A stretch of DNA of 64,000 nucleotides from Agromyces luteolus (GCF_009729855.1 NZ_WODA01000025.1:372001-436000); one strand, 5' to 3'. Counted from the first letter of the stretch, positions 46,191 through 55,663 are shown. Made by a program: numbers and translations. Notes: generated by a model from the sequence alone, not told the origin.

Positions 46191-47002
46191 GGCTCGATCG
46201 TAGGCTCCGCCTCCGTCGGCGCGGGTGCGAGGGCCTCGATCTCGGCGCGCACGTAGGGGTCGTCGGGGCGCGCGAGCGCGAGCTCGCGCTGGATCTCGAG
46301 CGCCTCGTCGGTGCGGCCGAGCGTGCGGAGCGCGCGCCCGACCGACCAGCGGGCGACGTGCTGCTGCCCCGGTGTGCCGTAGCGGTCGGCCGCGTCGACG
46401 GCCTTCTGGAAGTGGTACAGGGCCGCCTGCGCGTCGCCGCCGTCGTGCTTGGTCCAGCCGAGGTTGTTGTGCAGCGCGACGCCCCACCGCTTCAGGCGCG
46501 GGTCGCGGACGCCCTCGAGGATGTCGAAGCCCTCGGCGGCCCACTCCTCCTCGTGGCCGGTGTCGTTCAGCGCGAGCATGTGCAGCGCGTCGAGCACGAG
46601 GAACGTCGAGCCGCCGAGCGCGGCCTCGCGGACGGCCCTCGTGAACTCGGGCACCGCCTCGTCGACGCGTTCGCCGGCCGCGGCCATCCGGCCGCGCTCG
46701 AGCGCGATGCGCGCGCGCAGCTCGGCCGCCTCCTCGTCGGAGTCGCCCGGGTCGGCGGCCTCGAGCTCGTCGAGGACCGCGAGCGCCTCCTCCTCGCGGT
46801 GCTGGATGCCCATCGCGCGGGCCAGCTGCGTGGCCATCACGGCGCGCCCGTGCGCGCTCAGCGTCTCGTCGGCCGCGGCCGCGCGGAAGCGCTCCTCGCT
46901 CGCGGCGGCATCGCCGAAGTCCCACATGCGGTCGATGGCCTGCTGCTCGTGCCCCCGGTGATGCGACGGATCGGCGTGCAGGGCGTCGGTCGAGTCATCC
47001 AC
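46187..47002 (-). CDS. Tetratricopeptide-repeat protein
   Basis: 271 residues, mostly helical with TPR-like pairs such as ARAMGIQHREEEALAVLDEL, WGVALHNNLGWTKHDGGDAQ and SVGRALRTLGRTDEALEIQ. No signal peptide or catalytic domain. TPR scaffolds mediate protein interactions; the partner is unknown. GTG start. Translational coupling to recG (ATGA) is conserved in some Microbacteriaceae by memory only, so no function should be inferred from it. Confidence 0.85.
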   Translation of the reverse strand: MDDSTDALHADPSHHRGHEQQAIDRMWDFGDAAASEERFRAAAADETLSAHGRAVMATQLARAMGIQHREEEALAVLDELEAADPGDSDEEAAELRARIALERGRMAAAGERVDEAVPEFTRAVREAALGGSTFLVLDALHMLALNDTGHEEEWAAEGFDILEGVRDPRLKRWGVALHNNLGWTKHDGGDAQAALYHFQKAVDAADRYGTPGQQHVARWSVGRALRTLGRTDEALEIQRELALARPDDPYVRAEIEALAPAPTEAEPTIEP

Positions 47003-47036
47003 CTCACCATCATGGCAGCGCCGGAGGAGGGGCCGT

Positions 47037-47042
47037 TATGCT
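47037..47042 (+). promoter_or_regulatory. Putative leaderless promoter -10 of rsmD
   Basis: TATGCT lies 8 nt before ATG 47051 with no ribosome binding site. Confidence 0.45.
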
Positions 47043-47050
47043 CCCGAGAC

Positions 47051-47653
47051 ATGACGCGCATCATCGCCGGCTTCGCCGGCTCGCTCACCCTCGCCGTGCC
47101 CCGCTCGGGCACGCGACCGACGAGCGACCGCGTGCGCGAGGCGATCTTCTCCGCGCTCGAGGCGCGCGACGCCGTGGCGGATGCCTCGGTGCTCGACCTG
47201 TACGCGGGTTCGGGCGCGCTGGGGCTCGAGGCCGCGAGTCGCGGCGCGGCCGAGGTGGTGCTCGTCGAGAAGGCCAGGCCCGCCGCCGAGGTGTGCCGGC
47301 GGAACGCCGCGGCCCTCGCGAGGGCCGCACGCGGGGCGGCGGCGCCGCGCGTGCGCGTCGAGGCCCGGAGCGTCGCGTCCTACCTCGAGTCGGCGGCCGG
47401 CGGCGTCGACCTGGCGTTCGTCGACCCGCCCTACGACCTCGGCGAGGCCGAGCTCGCCAAGGACCTCGCGCTGCTCGCCCCGCTCCTCGCCGACTCGGCC
47501 ACGGTCGTCGTCGAGCGCAGCAGCCGCTCCCCCGAACCGGGGTGGCCCGACGGCATCGAGCCCGAGCGGCGCCGCGACTACGGCGAGACGACGCTCTGGT
47601 GGGCGTCGACGGCCGACGCGGATCAGCCGGTACCGCCGTCCCAGCCCGAGTAG
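47051..47653 (+). CDS. rsmD: 16S rRNA (guanine(966)-N2)-methyltransferase
   Basis: 200 residues. RIIAGFAGSLTLAVPRSGTRPTSDRVREA is the conserved RsmD opening; SAM motif VLDLYAGSGALGLEAASRGA and catalytic FVDPPYDLG follow. It methylates G966 of 16S rRNA. coaD, its common neighbour, is about 3 kb away on the other strand. The last 31 bp overlap the 3' end of thiL on the opposite strand. Confidence 0.94.
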   Translation: MTRIIAGFAGSLTLAVPRSGTRPTSDRVREAIFSALEARDAVADASVLDLYAGSGALGLEAASRGAAEVVLVEKARPAAEVCRRNAAALARAARGAAAPRVRVEARSVASYLESAAGGVDLAFVDPPYDLGEAELAKDLALLAPLLADSATVVVERSSRSPEPGWPDGIEPERRRDYGETTLWWASTADADQPVPPSQPE

Positions 47654-48621
47654 GGGTCCCATCCGCTCGTGTCCACGGGCTCGCCGTCGAGCGTGAGCCG
47701 CCCGGCATCGCCGTTCACGACGCCCACGACCTCGAAGGGCTCCGGGGGCGTCGTGCCCGCCGGGAACGTCGCGAGGAGGCCGTGGTCCTCCGCGCCGGCC
47801 ATCGCCGTCAGCGGATCCGGGCCGAGCGCGCCCGCATGGAAGTCGAGCCCGACCGCGCTCGCCTCGGCGAGCCGCCGCGCGTCGCGCGCGAGCCCGTCGC
47901 TCACGTCGAGCATGGCCGTCGCCCCGGACGTCGCCGCCACGACGCCCGCCGACACCGGCGGGGACGGCGCGAGCTGCGCGCCGACGAGGAGCGGATGCCT
48001 CGTGCGGGCCGCGTCGGCGAGGTCGGCGTCGGGCTCGCCGTCGGCGTCGCGCGCCTCGGCGAAGAGCACCTTGAGCCCGCGCGCGGCGTCGCCGCGGGCG
48101 CCGGCGTGCGCGAGCACGTCGCCCGGTCGCGCCCCCGACCGCAGGACGGGCCTTCGCCCGTCGAGGTCGCCGAACGCGGTCACGGCGATCGTGAGCACCG
48201 ACGACGCGGACAGGTCGCCGCCGACCACCCCGGCCCCCGGCGCGAGCGCGTCGAGCGCATCGCGCAGCCCGTCGGCGATGCCCTCGAGCAGCGAGACGGG
48301 GGTCGTCGGCGGCGCGGCGATCGAGACGACGAGCGCCGTCGGCCTCGCGCCCATCGCGGCGACGTCGGTGAGGTTGGTGGCCGCCGCCTTCCAGCCGAGG
48401 TCGTGCGGGCGCGACCAGGCGAGGCGGAAGTCCGGACCGTGGACCATGAGGTCGGTCGTGACGACGAACCGGCCGTCGTGGGCGGCCACGACCGCGGCGT
48501 CGTCGCCCGCGCCGAGGAGCGCGGCCTCGCCCGGCTCGAGGCGCGGGAGGATGCGGGCCAGCACCGCGGTCTCGCCGAGCTCCCCGACCGTGGGCGACGG
48601 CTCGCGTGTAGGCTGCTCCAT
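47623..48621 (-). CDS. thiL: Thiamine-monophosphate kinase
   Basis: 332 residues of the AIR-synthase/ThiL fold. GAGDDAAVVAAHDGRFVVTTD, WKAAATNLTDVAAMGARPTAL and VGGDLSASSVLTIAVTAFG are the Mg-ATP and substrate motifs; LDVSDGLARDARRLAEAS closes the second lobe. It phosphorylates thiamine monophosphate to the pyrophosphate. Start chosen at ATG 48621 with GGGAG upstream. No other thiamine genes are nearby. Confidence 0.95.
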   Translation of the reverse strand: MEQPTREPSPTVGELGETAVLARILPRLEPGEAALLGAGDDAAVVAAHDGRFVVTTDLMVHGPDFRLAWSRPHDLGWKAAATNLTDVAAMGARPTALVVSIAAPPTTPVSLLEGIADGLRDALDALAPGAGVVGGDLSASSVLTIAVTAFGDLDGRRPVLRSGARPGDVLAHAGARGDAARGLKVLFAEARDADGEPDADLADAARTRHPLLVGAQLAPSPPVSAGVVAATSGATAMLDVSDGLARDARRLAEASAVGLDFHAGALGPDPLTAMAGAEDHGLLATFPAGTTPPEPFEVVGVVNGDAGRLTLDGEPVDTSGWDPYSGWDGGTG

Positions 48622-48632
48622 GGCTCCCACGG

Positions 48633-48638
48633 TAGCCT
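48633..48638 (+). promoter_or_regulatory. Putative leaderless promoter -10 of the DUF3515 gene
   Basis: TAGCCT lies 8 nt before ATG 48647; there is no Shine-Dalgarno sequence. Confidence 0.4.
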
Positions 48639-48646
48639 GATCGACG

Positions 48647-49171
48647 ATGTCGACTCCCCCGTCAGGCCGCCGCCGCCGTACGCGCCTCGTCGCGGCCTCG
48701 CTGGTCGCCGCGACCGCCGTGCCCCTCCTCGCCGCCTGCAGCCAGCCGGTGCCGTTCGATCCCGCGCCGGACGCGGCCGCCGCCGACTGCGCCTCGGTCG
48801 TGGTGCGCCTGCCCGACCAGGTCGCCGGCCTCGACGCCCGCGAGACGACCGCGCAGGGCACGGGGGCATGGGGCTCGCCGGCGGCGGTCCTGCTCCGCTG
48901 CGGCATCGAGCCCCCGGGCCCGACGACCCTGCGCTGCGTGAGCGTCGACGAGGTCGACTGGATCATCGACGAGTCCGACGCGCCGACCTATCGCTTCGTG
49001 ACCTACGGACGCACGCCCGCCGTCGAGGTCGTCGTCGACAACGACGCGGTCGCCGGTTCGACGGCCATCGCCGACCTCTCCGGCGCGGTCGCGGCGATCC
49101 CCGCCGACGGCGGATGCACCGACCTCGAGGACCTCGCACCGGCCACCGGCGAGGCGACGGACGCCGGCTGA
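48647..49171 (+). CDS. DUF3515 lipoprotein
   Basis: 174 residues. A twin-Arg-like charged start (GRRRRTRLVAASLVAATAVP) leads to the lipobox LLAACS, so the mature protein would be lipid-anchored at Cys31 outside the membrane. The body contains paired Cys (DCASVVV, RCGIEP, RCVSVDE, GCTDLED) likely forming disulphides. DUF3515 is an actinobacterial family of unknown function, commonly next to ddl and thiL, as here. Confidence 0.92.
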   Translation: MSTPPSGRRRRTRLVAASLVAATAVPLLAACSQPVPFDPAPDAAAADCASVVVRLPDQVAGLDARETTAQGTGAWGSPAAVLLRCGIEPPGPTTLRCVSVDEVDWIIDESDAPTYRFVTYGRTPAVEVVVDNDAVAGSTAIADLSGAVAAIPADGGCTDLEDLAPATGEATDAG

Positions 49172-49173
49172 GT

Positions 49174-49202
49174 CCGCGGCCCGCCTGCCCCTGGGCCCGC
49201 GG
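49174..49202. terminator. GC-rich hairpin between DUF3515 gene and ddl
   Basis: CCGCGGCCC (49174-49182) can pair with GGGCCCGCGG (49193-49202) with one bulged C and a 10-nt loop. It lies between convergent genes. No T-run is present, as is common for actinobacterial terminators. Confidence 0.45.
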
Positions 49203-49237
49203 CCGCCGGCCGGCGCGGGGCTCAGCCGACGCGGGCC

Positions 49238-50338
49238 TCAGCCGACGCGCACGCCCCGCGCCATCCCGACCCTGATGAGCTCGTCGATCAGCTCGGGGTA
49301 GCTCACGCCCGACTCCTGCCAGCAGCGCGGGAACATCGAGATCGGGGTGAAGCCCGGCATCGTGTTGAGCTCGTTGACCACGAACCCCTCCTCGGTGAGG
49401 AAGAAGTCCACGCGCGCGAGCCCCTCGGCGCCGATCGCCTCGAACGCGCGGATCGCGAGGTCGCGCATCTCCTCGAGCCGCCCGTCGCCGAGGTCGGCCG
49501 GGCACACGAGGTCGACGCCCGGCGCGTCGAGGTACTTCGCCGCGAAGTCGTAGAACCCGTCGCCCGTGAGCACGATCTCGCCCGCGACCGACGCGCGCGG
49601 GCGCTCGCCCGGCGCGCCGCCGAGCACGCCGATCTCGACCTCGCGCCCGATCACGGCGGACTCGATGAGCACCGTGTCGTCCTCGGCGAACGCGACCTCG
49701 AGGGCCGCATCGAGCTCGCCCGGCTCCGCCACCTTGCTCACGCCGACGCTCGAGCCGGCACGGGCCGGCTTCACGAACTGCGGCAGGCCGAGGGATGCCG
49801 CGTCCGCGCGGACGGCGGCCGGGTCATCCGCCCACTGCCGGGCCGTCACGGTGCGCCACGGCGCCACCGGGATGCCTGCGGCCGCGAGCGCGGTCTTCGT
49901 GAAGTGCTTGTGCATGCCGAGCGCGCTCGCGAGCACGCCGGAGCCCACGTAGGGCAGGCCGAGCAGCTCGAACAGGCCCTGGATCGTGCCGTCCTCGCCG
50001 AAGGGTCCGTGCAGGATCGGGAAGACGAGGTCGACCTCGCCGAGCGAGGACTTCTCGCCGCTCGCGGTCACGACGTGCAGCTCGCGGGACGCGGCGGACT
50101 CCGGCCAGCGCACGCGCGTGCCGTTGTCGTGCACCTCGGGCAGGTGCGCCGGGTCGAGCGCGAAGCGATCCGGGTCGTCGGCCTCCAGCACGAACGCGCC
50201 GTCGCGCGTGATCCCGACCGGGATCAGCTCGTAGCGGTCACGGTCGATCGCCCGGAGCACTCCCGCCGCCGTGGCGCAGCTGATCGAATGCTCGCTGGAG
50301 CGCCCGCCGAAGAGCAGAACCACCCTGAGCTTGTCCAT
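49238..50338 (-). CDS. ddl: D-alanine--D-alanine ligase
   Basis: A 366-residue ATP-grasp ligase making D-Ala-D-Ala for peptidoglycan. VVLLFGGRSSEHSISCATA, VFPILHGPFGEDGTIQG, PQFVKPARAGSSVGVSKV, LARVDFFLTEEGFVVNELNT and NTMPGFTPISMFPRCW are the expected motifs. ATG 50338 follows AAAGGA and opens with the conserved MDKLRVVLLFGG. It overlaps the 3' end of gpsA by 101 bp on the same strand. Confidence 0.96.
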   Translation of the reverse strand: MDKLRVVLLFGGRSSEHSISCATAAGVLRAIDRDRYELIPVGITRDGAFVLEADDPDRFALDPAHLPEVHDNGTRVRWPESAASRELHVVTASGEKSSLGEVDLVFPILHGPFGEDGTIQGLFELLGLPYVGSGVLASALGMHKHFTKTALAAAGIPVAPWRTVTARQWADDPAAVRADAASLGLPQFVKPARAGSSVGVSKVAEPGELDAALEVAFAEDDTVLIESAVIGREVEIGVLGGAPGERPRASVAGEIVLTGDGFYDFAAKYLDAPGVDLVCPADLGDGRLEEMRDLAIRAFEAIGAEGLARVDFFLTEEGFVVNELNTMPGFTPISMFPRCWQESGVSYPELIDELIRVGMARGVRVG

Positions 50339-51374
50339 CCATCGTCCTTTCGCCCTGCGGCTCGTCGTCGGTCGTGAGGTGCGGCGCGATGTCCTTCGGC
50401 GCGAGCGTTCCGGCGAGCACCTGCCGGACCTGCTCGACGATGGGCATCTCGACGCCCTTGGCGCGCGCCAGTTCGAGGATCGGGCCGACGGACGCGAGCC
50501 CCTCCGTGGTCTGCTGCATCTGGTTGACGACCTCGGGCAGCTTGTAGCCCTGGCCGAGCAGGCGCCCGGCGGTGTTGTTGCGCGAGAGCGGCGACTGGCA
50601 GGTCGCGATGAGGTCGCCGAGCCCGGCGAGGCCCGACAGCGTGTCGGGGTGCGCGCCGTAGGCGACGGCGAAGTCGGTCATCTCGACGAGGCCGCGCGTG
50701 ATGATCGAGGCCTTCGTGTTCTCGCCGTAGCCGGCGCCGTCGACGATGCCGATCGCGACCGCGATGAGGTTCTTCAGGACCCCGCCGAACTCCGTGCCGA
50801 TGACGTCGGTGTTCACGAACGAGTGGAAGTAGCGGTTGCGCGACACGGATGCCACGGACTGCGCGGTCTCCATGCTGGTCGACGAGACCACGGCCGCCGT
50901 CGGCTGCTCCCTCGCGATCTCGAGCGCGAGGTTCGGGCCCGAGATCACGGCGATCTTCGACTCGGCGATCGGCAGCACCTCGGCGATGACCTCGCTCATG
51001 CGGTGGCCCGTCGGCTTCTCGACGCCCTTCATGAGCGAGACGATCGTCGCCTCGGCGTGCAGGTGCGGCTCCGCCGCGATCAGGTTCTGGCGGAGCGTCT
51101 GGCTCGGCACGCTGATGTAGACCTGCTCGGCCCCCGCGAGGGCGAGGTCCAGCCGGCTCGTCGCCCGGAGTCCGATCGGCAGGTTGATGCCGGGGAGGTA
51201 GTCGCTGTTGCGCTTGGCCTCCTGGATCTCGCGCGCGAGCTCGGGGCGGCGGGCCCACAGCACGACGTCGGCGCCGCCGTCGGCGAGGATCTTCGCGAAG
51301 GTCGTGCCCCAGCTGCCCGCGCCGAGCACGGCGACGCGCTTGCCGGGCACGCGGCGGCCGGCCCCCCTAGCCAT
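50238..51374 (-). CDS. gpsA: Glycerol-3-phosphate dehydrogenase [NAD(P)+]
   Basis: 378 residues. RVAVLGAGSWGTTFAKILAD (NAD site), VSLMKGVEKPTGHRMSEV, VISGPNLALEIAR, catalytic Lys in FGGVLKNLIAVAIGI, and SRNNTAGRLLGQGYKLPEV. It makes sn-glycerol-3-phosphate for phospholipids, which the adjacent PlsC-like enzyme would acylate further. The family sequence ends near residue 345; the last 33 residues run into ddl in another frame. The ATG overlaps the acyltransferase stop by 8 bp. Confidence 0.95.
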   Translation of the reverse strand: MARGAGRRVPGKRVAVLGAGSWGTTFAKILADGGADVVLWARRPELAREIQEAKRNSDYLPGINLPIGLRATSRLDLALAGAEQVYISVPSQTLRQNLIAAEPHLHAEATIVSLMKGVEKPTGHRMSEVIAEVLPIAESKIAVISGPNLALEIAREQPTAAVVSSTSMETAQSVASVSRNRYFHSFVNTDVIGTEFGGVLKNLIAVAIGIVDGAGYGENTKASIITRGLVEMTDFAVAYGAHPDTLSGLAGLGDLIATCQSPLSRNNTAGRLLGQGYKLPEVVNQMQQTTEGLASVGPILELARAKGVEMPIVEQVRQVLAGTLAPKDIAPHLTTDDEPQGERTMDGQAQGGSALRRALQRAFDQLRHGGGSAPGDRP

Positions 51375-52143
51375 CGAGGCGCCCCGTCTCCTTCTGCCCG
51401 TGCTTGGTCGGGTCCCAGCGCTCGGCCGGCGGCGTCTTCTCGCGCAGCTCGCCGACGAGTGCGGCGATCGCGTTCATGAGGTCGTTCGTCGCGGCGAGGA
51501 GGGTCGCCTGGTCGAGCGGCTTGCCCTCGTAGGCCGACAGGTCGAGGGGCTCGCCGATGACGACGTCCACGGTCTTCCGCGGGAAGAAGCTGACCTTCTT
51601 CGCGTACCTCGGCATGATCTGCTGCGTGCCCCAGTGGGCGGCGGGGACGACCGGGATGCCGCGCTCGAGCGCGATGCGCACCGCACCGGTCTTGCCGCGC
51701 ATCGGCCACAGGTCGGGGTCGCGCGTGAGCGATCCCTCGGGGTAGACGATGACCATGCGGCCCTTCTCGACGAGCTCCTCCGCGGCGCGGATGGCGGCGT
51801 GGCTGCTGCTGCCCGCGCGCTCGACGGGGATCTGGCCCGAGGTGCGCAGGAACCAGCCGAGCACGGGGTTCTTGAACAGCGACGCCTTCGCCATGAACCT
51901 CGGGAGTCGCCCGAGGTGCCACGAGGCCACGCCCATCACGAGCGGGTCGATCTCGCTGTAGTGGTTGGGCGACAGCACGAAGGCGCCGGCCTGCGGCATC
52001 CGCTCGGGGTGGTGGAAGCGGTACTTCACGCCGAGGCTCCACAGCGGGAGGATCAGCGCGGCCAGCACCCAGAAGAACGAGGGGCGGCGCTTCTCGGCGC
52101 CGGGCTTCACTGCGGGCACGACGGAGGGGTCACGATGGGGCAC
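51367..52143 (-). CDS. 1-acyl-sn-glycerol-3-phosphate acyltransferase (PlsC family)
   Basis: 258 residues. LSPNHYSEIDPLVMG (NHx4D), VYPEGSLTRDP (PEG box) and a membrane-associated N-terminus FFWVLAALILPLWSLG define a PlsC-type lysophosphatidate acyltransferase. It lies directly ahead of gpsA, a logical phospholipid pairing. Several PlsC paralogues are usual in actinobacteria, so the exact acceptor is uncertain. Confidence 0.93.
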   Translation of the reverse strand: MPHRDPSVVPAVKPGAEKRRPSFFWVLAALILPLWSLGVKYRFHHPERMPQAGAFVLSPNHYSEIDPLVMGVASWHLGRLPRFMAKASLFKNPVLGWFLRTSGQIPVERAGSSSHAAIRAAEELVEKGRMVIVYPEGSLTRDPDLWPMRGKTGAVRIALERGIPVVPAAHWGTQQIMPRYAKKVSFFPRKTVDVVIGEPLDLSAYEGKPLDQATLLAATNDLMNAIAALVGELREKTPPAERWDPTKHGQKETGRLDG

Positions 52144-52150
52144 TGACCCA

Positions 52151-53521
52151 TTATCCTTCGAGCGCGAAGTCCGCTCCGAGCAGCTCCAGCTTCGTGATGA
52201 AGTTCTCGTAGCCGCGCGCGATGATCCCGACGTTCGACACGGTCGAGCGCCCCTCGGCCGTCAGGGCCGCGATGAGGTGGCTGAACCCGCCGCGCAGGTC
52301 GGGCACCTCGATGTCGGCGCCGCGCAACTGCGACGGGCCGGAGATCACCGCGGAGTGCTTGAAGTTGCGCTGGCCGAACCGGCACGGCCGGCCGCCGAGG
52401 CACTCCTTGTGCACGTCGATCGACGCGCCCATCTCGACGAGCGCGTCGACGAAGCCGAAGCGCTGCTCGTAGACGGTCTCGTGCACGATCGAGACGCCCT
52501 TGGCCTTCGTGAGCGCCACGACGAGCGGCTGCTGCCAGTCGGTCATGAACCCGGGGTGCACGTCGGTCTCGATGATGACCGGCTTCAGCTCACCGCCGGG
52601 GTGGTAGAAGCGGATGCCGTCGTCCTCGATCTCGAACGCGCCGCCGACCTTGCGGAAGATGTTGAGGAACGTGAGCATCTCGGGCTGGCGGGCGCCGCCG
52701 ACGAAGATGTCGCCCTCGGTCGCGAGCGCGGCCGCGGCCCAGCTCGCCGCCTCGTTCCGGTCGAAGAGCGCGCGGTGCGAGTAGCCCTGCAGCCGCTCGA
52801 CGCCCTCGATGCGGATCACCCGGTCGGTGTCGACCGTGATGATGGCCCCCATCTTCTGGAGGATGTTGATGAGGTCCATGATCTCGGGCTCGATCGCCGC
52901 GCCCGTGAGCTCGGTGATGCCCTCGGCGAGCACCGCCGTGAGGAGGACCTGCTCGGTCGCCCCGACGCTCGGGTACGGCAGCGAGACCTTCGCGCCCTTG
53001 AGGCCGGTCGGCGCCGACATGCGGATGCCGCTCGGCAGCTTCTCGACGATCGCGCCGAAGTTGCGCAGGACCTCGAGGTGGTAGTCGATCGGCCGGTCGC
53101 CGATGCGGCAGCCGCCGAGGTCGGGGATGAACGCCTCGCCGAGTCGGTGCAGGAGCGGCCCGCAGAAGAGGATCGGGATGCGGCTCGAGCCGGCGTGCGC
53201 GTCGATGTCGGCCATGTGCGCCGACTCGACGGCCGACGGGTCGAGGATGAGGTCGCCCGGCTCGGGACCCTCGGTCACCGTCACGCCGTGGACCTCGAGG
53301 AGGCCCCGCACGATGCGCACGTCGCTGATGTTCGGGACGTCCTTCAGGACGCTCGGCGTGTCGCCGAGGATCGCCGCGACCATCGCCTTGGTGACGAGGT
53401 TCTTGGCCCCCTTCAGCTCGATTCGACCGCGAAGCGGCTTGCCCCCGTTGATCGTGATGCGGTCGACCGGAAGGCCGACCGCCGTGCCGTGCTGCTTCGC
53501 GTCATCCACGAGTGTGTTCAC
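52151..53521 (-). CDS. murA: UDP-N-acetylglucosamine 1-carboxyvinyltransferase
   Basis: 456 residues of the EPSP-synthase fold. INGGKPLRGRIELKGAKN at the N-terminus (Lys/Asn substrate contacts) and GGCRIGDRPIDYH, which holds the Cys targeted by fosfomycin in most MurA enzymes. It catalyses the first committed step of peptidoglycan synthesis. GTG start adjacent to the leuD stop without a gap; the family members that follow leuD in Microbacteriaceae have this arrangement (recalled, not checked). Confidence 0.95.
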   Translation of the reverse strand: MNTLVDDAKQHGTAVGLPVDRITINGGKPLRGRIELKGAKNLVTKAMVAAILGDTPSVLKDVPNISDVRIVRGLLEVHGVTVTEGPEPGDLILDPSAVESAHMADIDAHAGSSRIPILFCGPLLHRLGEAFIPDLGGCRIGDRPIDYHLEVLRNFGAIVEKLPSGIRMSAPTGLKGAKVSLPYPSVGATEQVLLTAVLAEGITELTGAAIEPEIMDLINILQKMGAIITVDTDRVIRIEGVERLQGYSHRALFDRNEAASWAAAALATEGDIFVGGARQPEMLTFLNIFRKVGGAFEIEDDGIRFYHPGGELKPVIIETDVHPGFMTDWQQPLVVALTKAKGVSIVHETVYEQRFGFVDALVEMGASIDVHKECLGGRPCRFGQRNFKHSAVISGPSQLRGADIEVPDLRGGFSHLIAALTAEGRSTVSNVGIIARGYENFITKLELLGADFALEG

Positions 53522-54139
53522 TCAGTTCCCTGTCTCTGCCGGCTCCCTGATGGGGAGCGTCGTCGGCCGCCATCCCGCCCGAGTCGCCTCGAAGTCGGAG
53601 ATGGCCTGCTCGTCCCGGAGGGTGAGCCCGATGTCGTCGAGCCCTTCGAGCAGCCTCCACCGAGTGTAGTCATCGATATCGAAGGCGACTGTGAGGCTCC
53701 CGATGCTCACCGTACGCTCAACCAGATCGACGGTCGCGGCTATTCCCGGCTGCGCTTCGATGGCCTCCCAGAGGAGCTCGATGTCCTCGTAGGCGACCTG
53801 CGCCGCGAGCAGCCCCTGCTTGCCCGCGTTGCCGCGGAAGATGTCGCCGAACCGGCTCGAGATCACGACCTTGAAGCCGTAGTCGCGCAGCGCCCAGACG
53901 GCGTGCTCGCGGCTCGACCCGGTGCCGAAGTCGGGGCCGGCGATCAGGACCGACGCGCCCGCGTGCGCGGGGTGGTTGAGCACGAACTCGGGGTCCTGGC
54001 GCCAGGCGTGGAACAGCGCGTCGTCGAAGCCCGTCTTGGTCACGCGCTTCAGGAAGACCGCGGGGATGATCTGGTCGGTGTCGACGTTCGACCGGCGCAG
54101 GGGGACGGCGACGCCGTCGTGCGTGCTGAACTTCTCCAT
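53522..54139 (-). CDS. leuD: 3-isopropylmalate dehydratase small subunit
   Basis: 205 residues. [24 protein letters not shown] and [19 protein letters not shown] are the LeuD/aconitase swivel motifs. With LeuC it isomerises 2-isopropylmalate to 3-isopropylmalate in leucine synthesis. ATG 54139 is one base after the leuC stop. Confidence 0.96.
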   Translation of the reverse strand: MEKFSTHDGVAVPLRRSNVDTDQIIPAVFLKRVTKTGFDDALFHAWRQDPEFVLNHPAHAGASVLIAGPDFGTGSSREHAVWALRDYGFKVVISSRFGDIFRGNAGKQGLLAAQVAYEDIELLWEAIEAQPGIAATVDLVERTVSIGSLTVAFDIDDYTRWRLLEGLDDIGLTLRDEQAISDFEATRAGWRPTTLPIREPAETGN

Positions 54140-54140
54140 G

Positions 54141-55619
54141 TCAGTTGCCGCCCTTCGCGCCCGCGCCGACCGGTTCGGCCGCGGCATCCCGTTCGAGGTC
54201 CCACGGGCTCGAGAGCGTGCCGCGCACGGCGGTCGCCGCCGCGACGAGCGGCGAGACCAGGTGCGTGCGGCCGCCTTTGCCCTGGCGGCCCTCGAAGTTG
54301 CGGTTCGAGGTCGACGCGCAGCGCTCGCCCGGGGCGAGCTGGTCGGGGTTCATGCCGAGGCACATCGAGCAGCCCGCGAAGCGCCACTCGGCGCCGAACG
54401 CCTCGAACACCTTGTCGAGGCCCTCGGCCTCGGCCTCGAGGCGCACGCGCGCCGAGCCGGGCACGACCATGACGCGCACGCCCTCGGCCTTGGTGCGGCC
54501 CTCGATGATGGATGCGAACGCCCGCAGGTCCTCGATGCGGCTGTTCGTGCACGAGCCCATGAACACCGCGTCGACCGGGATCTCCTTCAGCGGCGTGCCG
54601 GGTGCGAGGTCCATGTACTCCAGGGCGCGCTCGGCGGCGGCCCGCTCGTGCTGGTCCTCGATGTCGGCCGGGTCGGGCACGGCCCCGCTGAGCGACACGC
54701 CCTGGCCGGGGTTCGTGCCCCACGTGACGAAGGGCTCGAGCTCGTCGGCGTCGATGAACACCTCGGCGTCGAACACGGCGCCCTCGTCGGTCGGGAGCGT
54801 CCGCCAGTACTCGACGGCCGCGTCCCAGTCCTCGCCCTCCGGCGCGTGCGCGCGGCCCTTCAGGTACTCGAACGTGGTCTCGTCGGGCGCGACCATGCCG
54901 GCCCGGGCGCCCGCCTCGATCGACATGTTGCAGATCGTCATGCGGCCGTCCATCGACAGCGAGCGGATGGCGCTCCCGCGGTACTCCAGCACGTAGCCCT
55001 GGCCGCCGCCGGTTCCGATCTTCGCGATCACCGCGAGGATGATGTCCTTCGCCGTGACGCCGGGCCGGAGGGTGCCCTCGACGGTGATCGCCATGGTCTT
55101 GAACGGCTTCAGCGGCAGCGTCTGCGTGGCGAGCACGTGCTCGACCTCGCTCGTGCCGATGCCGAACGCCATCGCGCCGAAGGCGCCGTGCGTGGACGTG
55201 TGGCTGTCGCCGCAGACGACGGTGATGCCGGGCTGCGTGAGGCCGAGCTGCGGGCCGACGACGTGGACGATGCCCTGCTCCTTGTCGCCCAGCGAGTGGA
55301 TGCGGATGCCGAACTCGGCCGCGTTGCGGCGCAGGGTCTCGATCTGCGTGCGACTCGTCGGGTCGGCGATGGGCTTGTCGATGTCGAGCGTCGGGGTGTT
55401 GTGGTCCTCCGTCGCGATCGTCAGGTCGGGGCGGCGCACGGGGCGGCCTGCCATGCGGAGCCCGTCGAACGCCTGCGGGCTCGTGACCTCGTGCACGAGG
55501 TGGAGGTCGATGTAGATGAGGTCGGGCGTGCCGTCCTCGCCCTTCTTCACCAGGTGCGCGTCCCAGACCTTCTCGGCCAGGGTCTGCGGACGCGACGGGT
55601 TCGGGGTGGTCTCGTTCAT
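54141..55619 (-). CDS. leuC: 3-isopropylmalate dehydratase large subunit
   Basis: A 492-residue aconitase-family protein. [49 protein letters not shown] (first cluster Cys) and [19 protein letters not shown] (the other two) bind the [4Fe-4S] cluster; [14 protein letters not shown] is the substrate loop. The start at ATG 55619 follows GAAGGAAG with 9-nt spacing. Upstream lies a candidate leucine leader peptide with a stem-loop, suggesting leucine-responsive attenuation. Confidence 0.97.
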   Translation of the reverse strand: MNETTPNPSRPQTLAEKVWDAHLVKKGEDGTPDLIYIDLHLVHEVTSPQAFDGLRMAGRPVRRPDLTIATEDHNTPTLDIDKPIADPTSRTQIETLRRNAAEFGIRIHSLGDKEQGIVHVVGPQLGLTQPGITVVCGDSHTSTHGAFGAMAFGIGTSEVEHVLATQTLPLKPFKTMAITVEGTLRPGVTAKDIILAVIAKIGTGGGQGYVLEYRGSAIRSLSMDGRMTICNMSIEAGARAGMVAPDETTFEYLKGRAHAPEGEDWDAAVEYWRTLPTDEGAVFDAEVFIDADELEPFVTWGTNPGQGVSLSGAVPDPADIEDQHERAAAERALEYMDLAPGTPLKEIPVDAVFMGSCTNSRIEDLRAFASIIEGRTKAEGVRVMVVPGSARVRLEAEAEGLDKVFEAFGAEWRFAGCSMCLGMNPDQLAPGERCASTSNRNFEGRQGKGGRTHLVSPLVAAATAVRGTLSSPWDLERDAAAEPVGAGAKGGN

Positions 55620-55663
55620 GCGGTACGTCTTCCTTCGGGAGGGTGGTCGGCCGTCGACGGACT

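Noticed and set aside
50238..50338. Frameshift in gpsA or ddl
   Set aside because: Both proteins keep complete conserved cores and reading frames; the overlap needs no frameshift to explain it, though an indel at the gpsA end cannot be excluded.
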